A stretch of 64,000 nt of DNA from Scylla paramamosain (lineage: Eukaryota > Arthropoda > Malacostraca > Decapoda > Portunidae): positions 6,751,962 to 6,815,961 of the forward strand of contig NC_087190.1 of assembly GCF_035594125.1 (NCBI RefSeq). Reading direction: 5' to 3'. The notes under the pieces were generated by a model, which made no database searches, was not told the DNA's origin, and saw only the letters and a program-made list of their open reading frames with translations. Below are positions 1-10,034 of the stretch, in pieces. Each line of letters begins with the position of its first letter. The first letter of the stretch is position 1. Both the position numbers and the translations under genes were made by a program.

Positions 1-1670
1 ACAAATAATTTTTCTTTTTTACGTCTAGCAGTATCAACCAGCAAGCGTAGCGTAACAATGTGTTCTATACAGCCGCGACCTCTCTGGGCCCCGGCTTGTT
101 CCCTCAGTGGTCTGAACCAGTGACTCAACCTCTCACACAATACCATGTCAAACAATTTTGCCAGTGAATTCAAGATGCTGATTCCACGATAATTATGAGG
201 GTTGTGTCTGTCACCCTTCTTAAAAATAGTGAATACTTTTGCCTTAATCCAAGAACATGGGTAACTACCAAACAAGAAAACGTTGTTAAACAGAGTTACT
301 ATAGCTAATACCCACTGAGCTGGCAACAAGCTAAACACACCCGGTGGCAACCCATCTGGTCCACACGACTTATCAGGATGCATTCTCTTTATCTGTTGCT
401 GTACCTCCGCGACAGAGATTTGTTCGTCTAAGACAGGAATTGTCACGTCAGTAGTTACTTCCACATCATCATCATTAACCGTATCCGCGTTTAAGATGGT
501 CTCGAAATAGGCTTTAAACTCATCACTGCTAGGACACGAATTTCCATTGTTTTCACTTGCATACTCGCCCTTCCAATTTATAGCTTTCCAAACTCTACTG
601 TCGTCTCTGTCACTCAGCAACCTTTCCCACCTACCAAGCTGCATGTCTACCTGTTCACTTCTCTGATTCCTACAGACACTCTGTTGCACACACGAATATA
701 GGGCGTTTGTAATACCACTCTCTACCTCTGAAATTTCTACATTTCCATTGAAAAAGTTTAGGTCTTTTTGGGAAATAACATTGCTGAACACTTCTTTATC
801 AATATTCATGAATTTCAGTGGTCTTCTAAACAAGTTCTTTTTTACACTGACACTGTACAGAGCCGCGTGGTCTCCCAATTGGCGTGTTCTGTCGATAAGA
901 TTGTCCAGGTCCATACCAGTGCCAGAGACTGTGAGTGTTATGGGGGCGTGGTCTGATGGCAGGTCGACGCGTTGTACTACAGAAAAATCATCTATGTACC
1001 TAATCATAGTACACGATGCCATGCATACGTCAACCTCTGAGATCCACGCATCTCGTCTCCGAAATGTCTTATTTCCAAGAAAATGTTTCTGTTCAGTTTT
1101 CAAATTGTTCATAACAAGCATAGAATTTTCAACACATATTGCTGAGAGAAGCTGGGCATTGTCATTCTGTACATTTATATCATCAGCAACAAAAGGATAT
1201 GACAATTCATCGCTATTTGACACATTAAGTGGCGCCAGTAAGTCCTTGACATTTTTGCCAAATCTTGCGTTCATGTCACCAATAATGATATGTCCTTTAG
1301 GCATAAATTCTGACAATTTCTCTTTTATGTAAGAAAAGGCACTCAAAGAATAATATTGTGAATCAGAAGGTGGAATATAACAAAACCCAAATAATACACC
1401 AGGAATATTACGCATCTGCATCCACACTTGGTCGCCTTTACTCGTGTCGACACCAAACACTGACTCTGACAACCAATTCTTAACTAACACCACTGTGCCT
1501 CCACGAGCAGCAGAGCCAACTACATCACTTCTGTACAACTTATAACCACTTAGATTTACTGGAAGCTGGGTTTTCACTTCATTAATAGCTATGATATCAT
1601 AACCACATAACAACTGGTGCACGTTACCCTTTTCAAGCTTTGTACACACACCATTTACATTCCATGACAT
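1..1670 (-). CDS. LINE ORF2: APE endonuclease plus start of reverse transcriptase (runs off left edge)
   Basis: The reverse strand reads as one unbroken frame from an ATG at 1670 to position 1, about 556 codons, with no stop. It starts MSWNVNGV, the usual beginning of an AP-like endonuclease. Then come the INEVKTQ motif (metal-binding Glu), GDMNAR, and LPSDHAPI (catalytic SDH), all expected of a non-LTR retrotransposon endonuclease. The RT begins with PDKSCGPDGLPPG and FKKGDRHNPHNYRGISIL (RT blocks 0 and 1) and ends at the window edge before the catalytic YxDD. ORF1 ends 32 bp upstream in a different frame, the usual bicistronic LINE layout. ORF2 normally makes the nick and copies the RNA at the target. 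The lack of stops or frameshifts contrasts with every other element here and suggests a recent copy. I cannot assign a clade without the rest of the RT. Confidence 0.9.
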   Translation of the reverse strand, partial: MSWNVNGVCTKLEKGNVHQLLCGYDIIAINEVKTQLPVNLSGYKLYRSDVVGSAARGGTVVLVKNWLSESVFGVDTSKGDQVWMQMRNIPGVLFGFCYIPPSDSQYYSLSAFSYIKEKLSEFMPKGHIIIGDMNARFGKNVKDLLAPLNVSNSDELSYPFVADDINVQNDNAQLLSAICVENSMLVMNNLKTEQKHFLGNKTFRRRDAWISEVDVCMASCTMIRYIDDFSVVQRVDLPSDHAPITLTVSGTGMDLDNLIDRTRQLGDHAALYSVSVKKNLFRRPLKFMNIDKEVFSNVISQKDLNFFNGNVEISEVESGITNALYSCVQQSVCRNQRSEQVDMQLGRWERLLSDRDDSRVWKAINWKGEYASENNGNSCPSSDEFKAYFETILNADTVNDDDVEVTTDVTIPVLDEQISVAEVQQQIKRMHPDKSCGPDGLPPGVFSLLPAQWVLAIVTLFNNVFLFGSYPCSWIKAKVFTIFKKGDRHNPHNYRGISILNSLAKLFDMVLCERLSHWFRPLREQAGAQRGRGCIEHIVTLRLLVDTARRKKEKLF

Positions 1671-1702
1671 AATCTTAATACTACTGATGCACTGTGGTCG
1701 AT

Positions 1703-2467
1703 CTAGAAAAACTGAGCATTCCAGATATCAATAACTGTATTATCTTTATATACTTTACGCTCACGCGTATCCAGGCGTATGACACAGCCTACATTTTCTG
1801 GTTTTGCCTTTTCTGCGGCTTCTACTTCGCGCAACCTACGCCACTCTTTCCTAACACTTGGATGAACATCCTTTTTTATGTAGATTTGATTGAAGCAATC
1901 ACCGGAGGTTTTCAATCGACTTGCGTTGCTCAGGATGGTGGCGCGTTGGCTTTTGTCAGCGAGCGTTAACAGGATGGGGCGGGCTCGTGGTGGCGCACCA
2001 CCACTGGCCTGACCCCCACCCAGCCTACGATGCGCTCCTGCCACGCCAGTTATCCCTACTGCTGTCCAAATCTTGTTCAGCTTGTCCTCGTCGGTAGTTG
2101 CGCCGTCCAGAGACTCTTGTTGATCAGGTACGCCCAGAATGACTACATTGCCTTCGCGCTCCTTCCTGTCAAGGTACTCCAGGTACTGCTGCTGCTTAGC
2201 AATGATCTCCTCCTGCTTATCGAGTCGTACCTTTAGTTCCTCATAATTCTTCTGTGCCACATTATTCTGGGACGTTATTATGTCCTTGAGGGTGTCCACT
2301 GCATTCACTAAGTCATCCATCCTTTTATTAATGCTGACTAGTGCAGTACCGTCTCCACCAGATGCCAGTAGCATGTCTATTAGTTCTTCCTTATTCTTCC
2401 TAGCTAGCTGGCCGCGTTGTAACGCCCTTCCGTCACCTGGCTGTTTTTGCTGATTGCTTGCCATCAT
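1703..2467 (-). CDS. LINE ORF1: coiled-coil/RRM nucleic-acid-binding protein
   Basis: An open frame of 254 codons from the first ATG (2467; a second ATG follows at once). The upstream in-frame TTG at 2485 is not preferred. Residues ~35-100 are rich in Leu/Lys/Glu heptads (LVNAVDTLKDII, YEELKVRLDKQEEIIAKQQQ), consistent with a coiled coil for oligomerisation. Next is an RRM-like segment starting NVVILGVP and continuing with RPILLTLADKSQRATIL. The C-terminal part is basic (KKDVHPSVRKEWRRLREVE) as in L1-type ORF1 proteins, which coat the element RNA. No CCHC zinc knuckle is visible. It lies just upstream of ORF2 on the same strand, so both belong to one element. It appears intact. The RRM assignment rests on motif spacing only. 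Confidence 0.75.
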   Translation of the reverse strand: MMASNQQKQPGDGRALQRGQLARKNKEELIDMLLASGGDGTALVSINKRMDDLVNAVDTLKDIITSQNNVAQKNYEELKVRLDKQEEIIAKQQQYLEYLDRKEREGNVVILGVPDQQESLDGATTDEDKLNKIWTAVGITGVAGAHRRLGGGQASGGAPPRARPILLTLADKSQRATILSNASRLKTSGDCFNQIYIKKDVHPSVRKEWRRLREVEAAEKAKPENVGCVIRLDTRERKVYKDNTVIDIWNAQFF

Positions 2468-2700
2468 AACAGTTAACTTGCTCAACAGATTGCAGTACTG
2501 CTAATGAGGTGGCAGGACCGTACGCTCGTGCAGGGTTATAAATTAGAGCAGAGAATATTCCGAAGTCACAGCAGAGTTGATGACTACCGGCGTCTTCGTT
2601 GCCATGGCAGCTGCTGACGTCACAGCGCTTCTAGTGCGCATGCGCAAACTCAAGGCGCTGGCGAGATGGAGGGGTTAGCCTGAGTGGTCGTGGTCTTACA
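2468..2700 (-). promoter_or_regulatory. Probable 5' UTR and internal promoter of the LINE
   Basis: This is the stretch just upstream of ORF1 on the minus strand, where LINEs carry an internal RNA polymerase II promoter. It contains a full palindromic CRE/ATF site TGACGTCA (2615-2622) and a perfect NRF-1-type palindrome TGCGCATGCGCA (2635-2646) 12 bp away, in a locally CpG-rich patch of an otherwise AT-rich region. The 5' end of the element was not located precisely; about 2690-2700 is a guess. The motifs are seen; the promoter role is inferred. Confidence 0.5.
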
Positions 2701-2875
2701 GGCTAATTTTAACTAAGTCCAAAAACCCTTCACCATCACAAAATCAAACAGCGTATTCTTACTCCTTTCATAGACTTGGGGTAAGCGCAGGGTGCCCCAG
2801 AGTTGGTTTCTTGAGGAGATACTGTGCCAAAACCACGGACGTATTCCAGCAGCTGTTTACATGACCGCCATGACA
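2701..2875. other. Unassigned unique-looking sequence
   Basis: Between the LINE 5' end and the outer edge of the left inverted arm I see no gene or recognisable repeat. It ends directly at a (CA)n tract, and nothing equivalent lies beyond the right arm near 38140. Confidence 0.5.
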
Positions 2876-2911
2876 CACACACACACACACACATACACAC
2901 ACACACACACT
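2876..2911. repeat. (CA)n microsatellite, outer edge of left arm
   Basis: Near-perfect CA repeat with one T interruption. It is the last element shared with the right arm, whose counterpart is the (TG)n at 38068-38137. Confidence 0.95.
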
Positions 2912-2914
2912 GAG

Positions 2915-3442
2915 GAAACTAACTGTAACGATGATTCGTCCGAAACTGGAATATGCAGCTGTAGTATGGTCACCAAGTCTCAAGGAATACATCAGGAAAC
3001 TGGAGAGGATACAAAGAGCAGCAACAAAGATGATCCCAAACTTAAGAGAAAAGACATACAAAATGAGACTAGAAAAACTAAACCTTCCAATTCTGGGACA
3101 AAGAAGGGAGAGAAGAGACGTAATCACGATATATAGACTAATGGAAGGACTGGAAAAGCTTGACAGCAACGACATTGTGACGTGGGATACGAGAGACATT
3201 AGAGAACACGGAAAGAAGCTGAAAGAAAAAAAAAAAAGAAAGAAATTTTGTAGAAGAGATATAAAAAATAGTAGTTTTCCACTGAGTAGTTGATACATGG
3301 AACTGTCTAAATGAGTGTGTGGTGCAAGCAAAAACTATTCTTAATTTCAAGGCCAAGATAGATAATAATAGATACAGAGGCGGGACAGTACAAGCATATC
3401 TCCTCTCCTGCGTGACACAGCTAGGTAACAAACTAAGTAATC
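2915..3442 (+). pseudogene. LINE fragment 1: RT C-terminus and 3' tail
   Basis: A 5'-truncated non-LTR element. From 2931 the frame reads MIRPKLEYAAVVWSP, then KLERIQRAATKMIP, the conserved C-terminal region of Jockey/CR1-type reverse transcriptases, and runs 120 codons to 3293. A poly-A stretch near 3225 causes slippage; the last part (AKTILNFKAKIDNNR) continues in another frame near 3325. The fragment ends in AGCTAGGTAA and an (AC)n tract. It begins directly after another (CA)n, so it sits between two microsatellites. Confidence 0.8.
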
Positions 3443-3443
3443 A

Positions 3444-3511
<68 letters not shown>
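3443..3511. repeat. (AC)n microsatellite between LINE fragments
   Basis: About 68 bp of AC repeat. It follows the CTAGGTAA tail of fragment 1 and runs straight into the truncated 5' edge of fragment 2. Confidence 0.95.
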
Positions 3512-3513
<2 letters not shown>

Positions 3514-5084
3514 TGATGTAAATAAAGCATCTGGTCCAGACGAAGTATCAAACTGGATACTGAAAGAATGCAGAGAACAAATGCCTGATAAAAATCACAG
3601 TATGGTGGTGACATCATTGTTGCAGGGAAGATTACCAAAAGATTGGAAGAGAGCAAATATTATAACAATATTCAAAGGAGGAAATAAGGAAAACCCACTA
3701 AATTATAGACCAGTGTCATTGACAAGTGTTGTAGGGAAACTATGTGAAAGAACAATTAAGGAAAGACAGATAGAACACTTGAAAAGAGACGAAGTTTAAG
3801 TTAATTGTCAATTTGGATTTAGAAGGGGAAGATCACGCTCCATGAACTTATTGTCCTTTTATTCAAGGTTAGTCGATATTGTGCAAGAGAGACAGATATG
3901 GATGGGTGGATGGTGTCTACTTAGACTTGAAGAAGGCTTTCGACAACACAGCACCACACCAAAGATTGCTATGAAAGATAAGAAATTATGGAAGAATTGG
4001 AGAAAGACTACTGGAGTGGATGGAGGATTATCTGGATGATAGAGAGATGAGAACTGTAATACAGACCAAAATTCATCTTGGCTGAAAGTAACTAGTGGTG
4101 TCCCACAGGGGTCAGTGTAGGGACTGATAATGTTTGTGATATATGTGAATGACATGAATGAAAAAATAGATAGTTATATGAACTTATTTGCAGATGATGC
4201 TAAGCTGATGAGAAGAATAGAAAATGTAAATGACTATGATACTGCAAGATTATTTAAATAAGATAAAAAGATGGAGTAAATCTTGGCAAATGGAATTCAG
4301 TTTAAGTAAATGTAAAGTAATGTAGTTTGGGAAGAGTGAAAAACGAATAAAATATCATTATGAGATGGATGGTGTGAAGTTAATGAAATCAAAAGAGGAA
4401 GTGAATTTAGGAGTAACAGTTACTAAAAACTTGACTTCGGACAGACACATTGATAAAATTACTGGAGAGATGATGAATTTGTTAAAATGAGTACTAAAAA
4501 CTTGACTTCGGACAGACACATTGATAAAATTACTGGAGAGATGAATTTGTTAAAATAAGTAAGAATGTCATTCTCATATTTGAATGATGGAATGATAAAA
4601 AAAAGTTGCTGATTTTCATGATAAGATTAGAATATGCGGCAGTGGTGTGGTCTCCTCATACAAAGAGAAATATTATAAAATTAGAGAGTACAAAGAGCCA
4701 TCAGTAAGATGGTTCAGGAGTTGAGTAAGTCAACCTATGAAGAAAGATTAAGGATGATGGAAATTCCTACCCTTGAAAACAGGAGCGAGGAGATTTAATA
4801 AGCATCTATAGAATGATAAAATGGTATGGAAAATGTGGACAAAGAATGTTTTATAAATTTAGACACAGAGTACAAGGGGACACAGTAAGAAGTTGAAGAA
4901 AGTTAACTGTAGAAGAGACATCAAGAAGTGTGAACAAATGGAATGAACTCAGTGAAGACGTTGTGAATGCTGAAACTGTCCATGCATTTAAGACCAAACT
5001 GAATAAGTATAGAGACAGGATACTATGAGATTACTTCCCTCCCGTAAACCACAGCTAGGTAAACACAACTAGGTAAATATATAA
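3512..5084 (+). pseudogene. LINE fragment 2: reverse transcriptase, multiply broken
   Basis: The RT starts abruptly after (AC)n with ASGPDEVSNWILKE, then NPLNYRPVSLTSVVGKL (RT block 1), a stop at ~3799, FGFRRGRSR, a frameshifted AFD region near 3935, GVPQGSV followed by a stop (~4120), and the catalytic box as FADD near 4190. The C-terminal KLESTKSH-like part near 4680 and the 3' end (4980-5075) follow in mixed frames. The element ends with two CTAGGTAA motifs. A ~60-bp stretch near 4430-4560 is tandemly duplicated (TTGACTTCGGACAGACACAT occurs twice). This is a dead copy; the same family makes fragments 1 and 3. Confidence 0.85.
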
Positions 5085-5345
5085 ACACATAACAAACTGC
5101 TGCTAAGAGAAGAGGGAAATACCAGATACAGACAAGGCCACAGCAAAGACTAATAAAAGGAAGATGCTTGAGTGACAAAAAGACATAAAGTTTCCCACAG
5201 AGAAATATATAAGTTTGGAACAAGCTCAGTGAGGAGGCAGTATTGGCAACGAGTGTGCACAACTTTGAGGAAAAGCTGGACAAGTGTAGATATGGAGGCA
5301 GACCACACAAACGTAGCTCAGGCCTTGTAAATTACAACTAGGTAA
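5085..5345 (+). mobile_element. LINE fragment 3: 3' end only
   Basis: A third 3'-terminal piece of a related CTAGGTAA-tailed LINE. It ends ACAACTAGGTAAACACAC and passes into a short (AC)n. No usable frame remains, although the spaced peptides typical of the family C-terminus (NKLSEEAVLATSVHNFEEKL-like) can be traced near 5219-5290. Confidence 0.6.
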
Positions 5346-5465
5346 ACACACACACACATATAAAAAGAAAATCCATAATCACACATAGGATAACAACAAC
5401 AAAGAAACAATAATACAACAGAAATAATAAAAAAACATCCCCTTTTAATGATATGCAGGGAAACA

Positions 5466-5490
5466 CCACCACCACCACCACCACCAGCAC
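5466..5490. repeat. (CCA)n microsatellite next to hAT end
   Basis: A short CAC triplet run just outside the putative hAT terminus. It is present in all three copies of this block (20880-20905 and about 35535-35562) with different lengths. Confidence 0.85.
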
Positions 5491-5502
5491 CAGCACATAC
5501 AG

Positions 5503-6611
5503 CAGGGGTTCTCAAAGTGGTCAATATCGATCCTCAGGGGTTGATGGGACCATCCAAGGGGTCAATGAATAATCAGGGGGTTGAAAGGGGGTCAATGAAT
5601 AACAGAGGGGGTCAAAAGGGGGTCAATGAATAACCAGGGGTTTGAAGGGGCTCAATGAATAATCAGTGGGTCAAAATGGGGTCAATGAATAATTAGGGGA
5701 TCAAAAGGGGGTCAATGAATAACCAAGGGATCGATGAATATTTACTGCTGGGGTCTAAGGGACCGTTGAAACCTCTCATTAGAAATTCTCAAAAATAATT
5801 TGCAAAAATCTGAAGAATACCAGACATAATTATTACTATTATTTTTAATTATAATAATTTCTTGAATTCAAACAATAGGTCAAATTGTCAGTGAATCTTC
5901 AGAAATTTCAGCAGTGCTGGCAACACTACCTTCAACCAATCCCTCCCCCTCATTGTGTCTCGCAGCTCTACTGTCTGTACTAGGGTCTGTACACAATGCA
6001 TTCTTGTCTCTGTCCCGTACTGAGCCAGTGAACGTATCCCCCCACCCCACCCCACCCCGCCTATGTCTCTCTCGCTGTCTCGCACACATTAGTTCAGCGC
6101 ACGCTCAGCTCTCGTAAGTGTGGTCCGCGAACTGATTATTGTGACGCATTGAAAACTGTGCGTAACAAGCACAATGGCTGTCGTTGCTGCTAAGAAGAAA
6201 TGCCGTCAGTATTCTCAGAAATATTTGAAATATGGATTCATTACTTCATTAACCAATGACACCATGCCATTGTGTCACTTGTGTGAAAAGACTTTCAGTA
6301 ATGATGCCATGAAGCCTGCAAAGATGAAGCACCACCTTGAAACGGTTCACTGTGATAAGAAAAACAAAGACAAACAAAGTCGATCAAATATCAAGACTTT
6401 TTTCAAAGCACCCGTCAGTGGTGATACTGAAGGAGGTTTAAGAGCTTCATATAACATCTCCCTCATGAAAGCAAAGAAAGGAAAGGCACACACTATTGGT
6501 GAGGGTATCATAATCCCAGCTATTAAAGAAGTTATAGAAAGTGTTATGAAGAAAAATTCTCACTCTGTTCTTAAAGATTTGCCATTAAGTAACAGTACAG
6601 TGCAAAGAAGA
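5503..6611 (+). mobile_element. hAT element (BED-finger type), 5' portion, left-arm copy
   Basis: It starts with CAGGGGTTCTCAAAGTGG at 5503-5520, the CAGnGGTTCTCAA form typical of hAT terminal inverted repeats. Then come a 30-bp tandem repeat, ~400 bp of leader, and the N-terminus of a transposase (6174 on). The 3' half of the transposase and the matching right-hand terminus are missing; the coding part passes directly into the minisatellite. Two more copies exist (20922-22077 direct; 34431-35531 inverted). Confidence 0.75.
5530..5745 (+). repeat. 30-bp tandem repeat inside hAT 5' end
   Basis: GTCAATGAATAA recurs at 5561, 5591, 5622, 5651, 5681 and 5711, a 30-bp period, separated by runs such as AGGGGGTCAAAAGGG. 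All three copies of the hAT block carry it with differing unit content. Confidence 0.9.
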
Positions 6612-6713
6612 ATTGATGAAGTGAGTGACTGTGAATGGCTGGGAATGGATGGGAGAGGAGTGGCTGTGAATGGCTGGAAAAGGAGTGGCTGTGAATGGCT
6701 GGGAAAGGAGTAG
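6174..6713 (+). pseudogene. hAT transposase N-terminus (BED zinc finger) fused in frame to minisatellite
   Basis: The ATG at 6174 opens MAVVAAKKKCRQ, followed by YLKYGFI and a C2H2-type BED finger: Cys pair in PLCHLCEKTFSN, then KMKHHLETVH. This resembles the start of ZBED5-like/hAT transposases. After the linker (AHTIGEGIIIPAI, VQRRIDEVSD, residues ~105-150) the expected catalytic RNase H domain is absent. Instead the frame runs into the 25-bp repeat, giving Gly/Trp-rich GWKRSGCEWLGKE before a stop. Compared with the copy at 21593 this one lacks about 36 bp after residue ~63 and has a 3-bp insertion near 6527. It cannot be an active transposase. Whether the fusion is expressed is unknown. 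Confidence 0.8.
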
Positions 6714-9712
6714 CTGGGAATAGCTGGGAGAGGAGTGGCTTGGAAAGGGGTGGCTAGGAATGGCTGGGCGAGGAGTGGCTGGCAATGGCTGGGAGAGGCT
6801 GGGATGGGAGTGGCTAGGAATGGTTGGGGGAAAAGTGACTGTGAATGGCAGGGAAAGGAGTGGCTGGGAATGGCTGGAAGAGGAGAGGCTAAAAATGGCT
6901 GCGAGAAGAGTGACTGGAAGTGGCTGGGAGAGGAGCCATTCCTCTCCAAGCCATTCCTATAACCACTCCTCTCCCACCCATTCCTAGCCACTCCTCTCCC
7001 AGTCATTCCCAGCCATTCCATTCCCAACCAATCCTCCCCCAGCCATTCCCAGACACAGCCCTCCCAGCCATTACCAGCCATTCCTCTCTCAACCATTACC
7101 AGTTACTCCTCTCCCAGTCAATACCAGACATTCCCCTAACAGCCATTCCCAGCCACTCCTCTCCCAGTCTCTCCCAGCTACTTCTCCCTCAGCCATTCCC
7201 AGCAACTCCTTCCCTAGTCATTCCCAGCCACTCCATTCCCAGCCACTTCTCTCCCAGCCATTCCTTTCCCAGCCACTTCTCTCCCAGCCACTCCTCCGCC
7301 AGCCATTCCCAGACACTGTCCTCCCAGCCGTTACCAGCCATTCCTCTCCCAACCATTACCAGATACTCCTCTCGCAGCCAATTCCAGACACTCCCCTAAC
7401 AGCCATTCCCAGTAACTCCTCTTCCAGCCATTCCTAACCAATGACCTCACAGTCTCTCCCATCCCCATCTCCCCCAGCCATTTCCACCCACTGCCCTCCC
7501 TGCCTCTCAAAGCCACTCCTACCCCGGACACACAAAGGTGATCCTCCCCATCAATTTTCAACCACACCCCTCCCAGCCTCTCCCAGCCATACAAAGCCAT
7601 TCACAGCCACTTCTCTCCCAGCCTCTTCTCCCCCAACCATTACCATGCTCTCCCAGCCATTCCCAGCCTCTCCTAGCCACTCCCAGCTTCTCTCACAGCT
7701 ATTCCCAGCCATTCCCCTCTCAGCCATTCCCAGCCACTCCAGATTCAGCTATTCCCAGTCACTCCTCTCCCAGACATTCCCAGCCACACCTCTTTCAGCT
7801 ATTCCCAGGTACTAATCTCCCAGCCATTTTCAGCCACTCCTTTCCCAGCCCATTCCCCGCCACTCCTTTCCCAGTCATTCCAAGCCACTCTTCTCCCAGC
7901 TATTTCCAGCCATTCACAGCCACTCCTCTCCCGGTCTATCCCAGCTACTTCTCCCCCAGCCATTCTCAGCCAGTCCCCTCCCAGCCTCTCCTCCCCCAGC
8001 CATCCCCAGCCGCTCCATTCCCAGCCACTCCTCTTACAGCCATTCCCAGCCTCTCCCAGTCGCTCCTCTCCCATCCATTCCTTGTTATTCCTCTTCCAGC
8101 CAATGCCAGCCATTCCTCTCACAGCCATTCCCAGCCACTCCTCTCCCAGCCATTGCTAGCCACTCCTTTCCCAGACACTTCTACTCCAGCCATTCCCAGC
8201 CACTCCCTTCCTTGCCCCTCCCACCAATTCTTCCCCCAACCATTCCCAGCCTCTCTTAGCCACTCCTCTCCCAACCATTCGCAGCCACTCCTTTCCCAGC
8301 CATTCATAGCCAATCCCAGCCACTACTCTCCCAGCCATTCCCAGTTACTTATCTCCCCGGCAGTCCTCTCCCATGCAGTCATTCCCAGCAACACATCTCC
8401 CAGCCTCTTCGAGCCAATCCCAGCCATTCCCAGCCACTCCTCTCCCAGCCATTCCTCTCCCAGCTATTGCCAGCCATCCCTCTACTAGCCATTCCTCTTT
8501 CAGCTATTCGCTGTTACACCTGTCTCAGCTATTCCCAGCATTCCTAGCTGCTCCTCCTCCAGCCATTCCCAGACTCTGCTCCCTCAGCCATTCCCAGCCA
8601 CTCCTCTCCCAGTCGTTCCCAGCCATTCACAGCCACTCGTCTCAAATCCATTTCCGGCCACTTCTCTCAGAGCCATTCACAGCCATTCCTCTCCCAGTCA
8701 TTTCCACCCACTCCTCCCACAGCTAGACCCCTCCTAGCCTCTCCAAGCCAATGCCAACCAATACTCTCCCAGCCATTTCCAGCCATTTCTCTTCCAGCCA
8801 TTCCCAGCCATTCTCAGCCACTCCCCTTCCAGCTAATCCTCTCCTAGCCATTCTCAGCAATTCCCAGTTACTCCCCTCCCAGCCATTCCCAGCAACTCCT
8901 CTCCCAGCCATTCCCAGCCGCTTCTCTCCCAGCCACTCCTTTCTCAGCTATTCCCAGCCACTCCTCTCCCAGCCATTACTAGCTAACCCTCTCCTAGCCA
9001 CTCCTCTTCCAGTCATTCCCAGCCACTCCTCTCTCAGCTATTCCCAGCCACTTCTCTCCCAGCTATTCACAGACACTTCTATCCCAGCCATTCTTAGCCA
9101 CTCGCAGCTACTCCTCTCCCTGTCATTCCCAGCCACCCTTCTCTTAGCCACTCCTCTCCCAGCCAATCCCTGCCACTCCTCTCCCAGTTTCTCCCAGGCA
9201 CTCCAGCTTCTCCCAGCCGAACCCAACCATTCCTCTCTCAATCTCTTCCAGTCATTCCAAGCTACACCCCTCCCAGCCACTCCTCTCGCGGCCATTTTCA
9301 GCCGCTCCTATCCCAGCCATTCCCAGCTACTCCTCTCCTAGACACTTCTCTCCCAGCTATTCCCAGCCACTCTTCTCACAGCCACTTCTCTCCTAGCTAC
9401 TCCTCTCCCACCCATTCCCAGCCAATCCCAGCCACTTCTCTCCCAGCAGTTCCCAGTCACTCCTCTCCCAGCCATTCCCAGCCACTCCTCTCTTAACCAT
9501 TCTCAGCCATTCATAACCACTCCTCTCCCAGTCTCTCCCAGCCACCTCTCCCCCAGCCATTCCTAGCCCATCTTCTCCCAGCCATTCCCAATTACTCCTC
9601 TCCCAGCTGTTCCCAGCCTCTCCTCTCCTAGTCAATCCCAGACAGTCCTCTGCATTCCAATCCCAGCCTCTCCTCTCCCATCGAATCCCAGCCACTCCCA
9701 TCCTATTCTATG
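6612..9712. repeat. 25-bp G/C-skewed minisatellite with internal strand switch, left-arm copy
   Basis: Units are about 25 bp, built from a 10-bp (GGCTGGGAAT) and a 15-bp (GGCTGGGAGAGGAGT) module. From 6612 to about 6934 the G-rich version is on the plus strand. At ~6934 the array flips and the C-rich version continues to 9712. Because the unit has no stop in any frame on either strand, it yields long meaningless ORFs of Ser/Pro/His or Gly/Trp/Glu repeats (for example 7538-8488). Units vary by point changes and module loss. Confidence 0.93.
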
Positions 9713-10034
9713 GTAACCTTTCCTACTCTTAACCTACTTGAGTGAGTCCGTTTGGTGATCTTTGTAGTTTACAGGGTGGGACAACGGGTGGGGATGGCAG
9801 TTCATCCCTGGGCAGCTCCTTCACCATACTGTGTGTTTTGTACCCACGCTTCCCTCACGCAATCTTAAAGTTCATCACGAGCACCCAACACATTTGTTGG
9901 TAAACTTGGTCTACTTCCGCATCTTCTGGTTACGTTAATTCATATTGAACATTTATCATAATATAATATATATTATTTTTTTATGGCGTCCAATAATATT
10001 TATTAATATTATATTAAGTTTATTCTTAGCAGAT
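9713..10034. other. Unassigned sequence between minisatellite and SINE
   Basis: No gene seen. The second half (9950-10034) is very AT-rich. It is mirrored at 31036-31317. Confidence 0.5.

Noticed and set aside
748..1332. 194-codon open frame on the plus strand
   Set aside because: It lies antisense to the continuous endonuclease/RT frame of the LINE, which has all the expected motifs.
7538..8488. 316-codon Ser/Pro/His-rich frame and similar long frames in 31318-34430
   Set aside because: Translations of the 25-bp minisatellite, which lacks stops in every frame; no start context or unique domain.
5503..9712. A complete hAT element with both termini
   Set aside because: I looked for the reverse complement of the 5' terminus after the minisatellite and did not find it; the catalytic domain is also absent.
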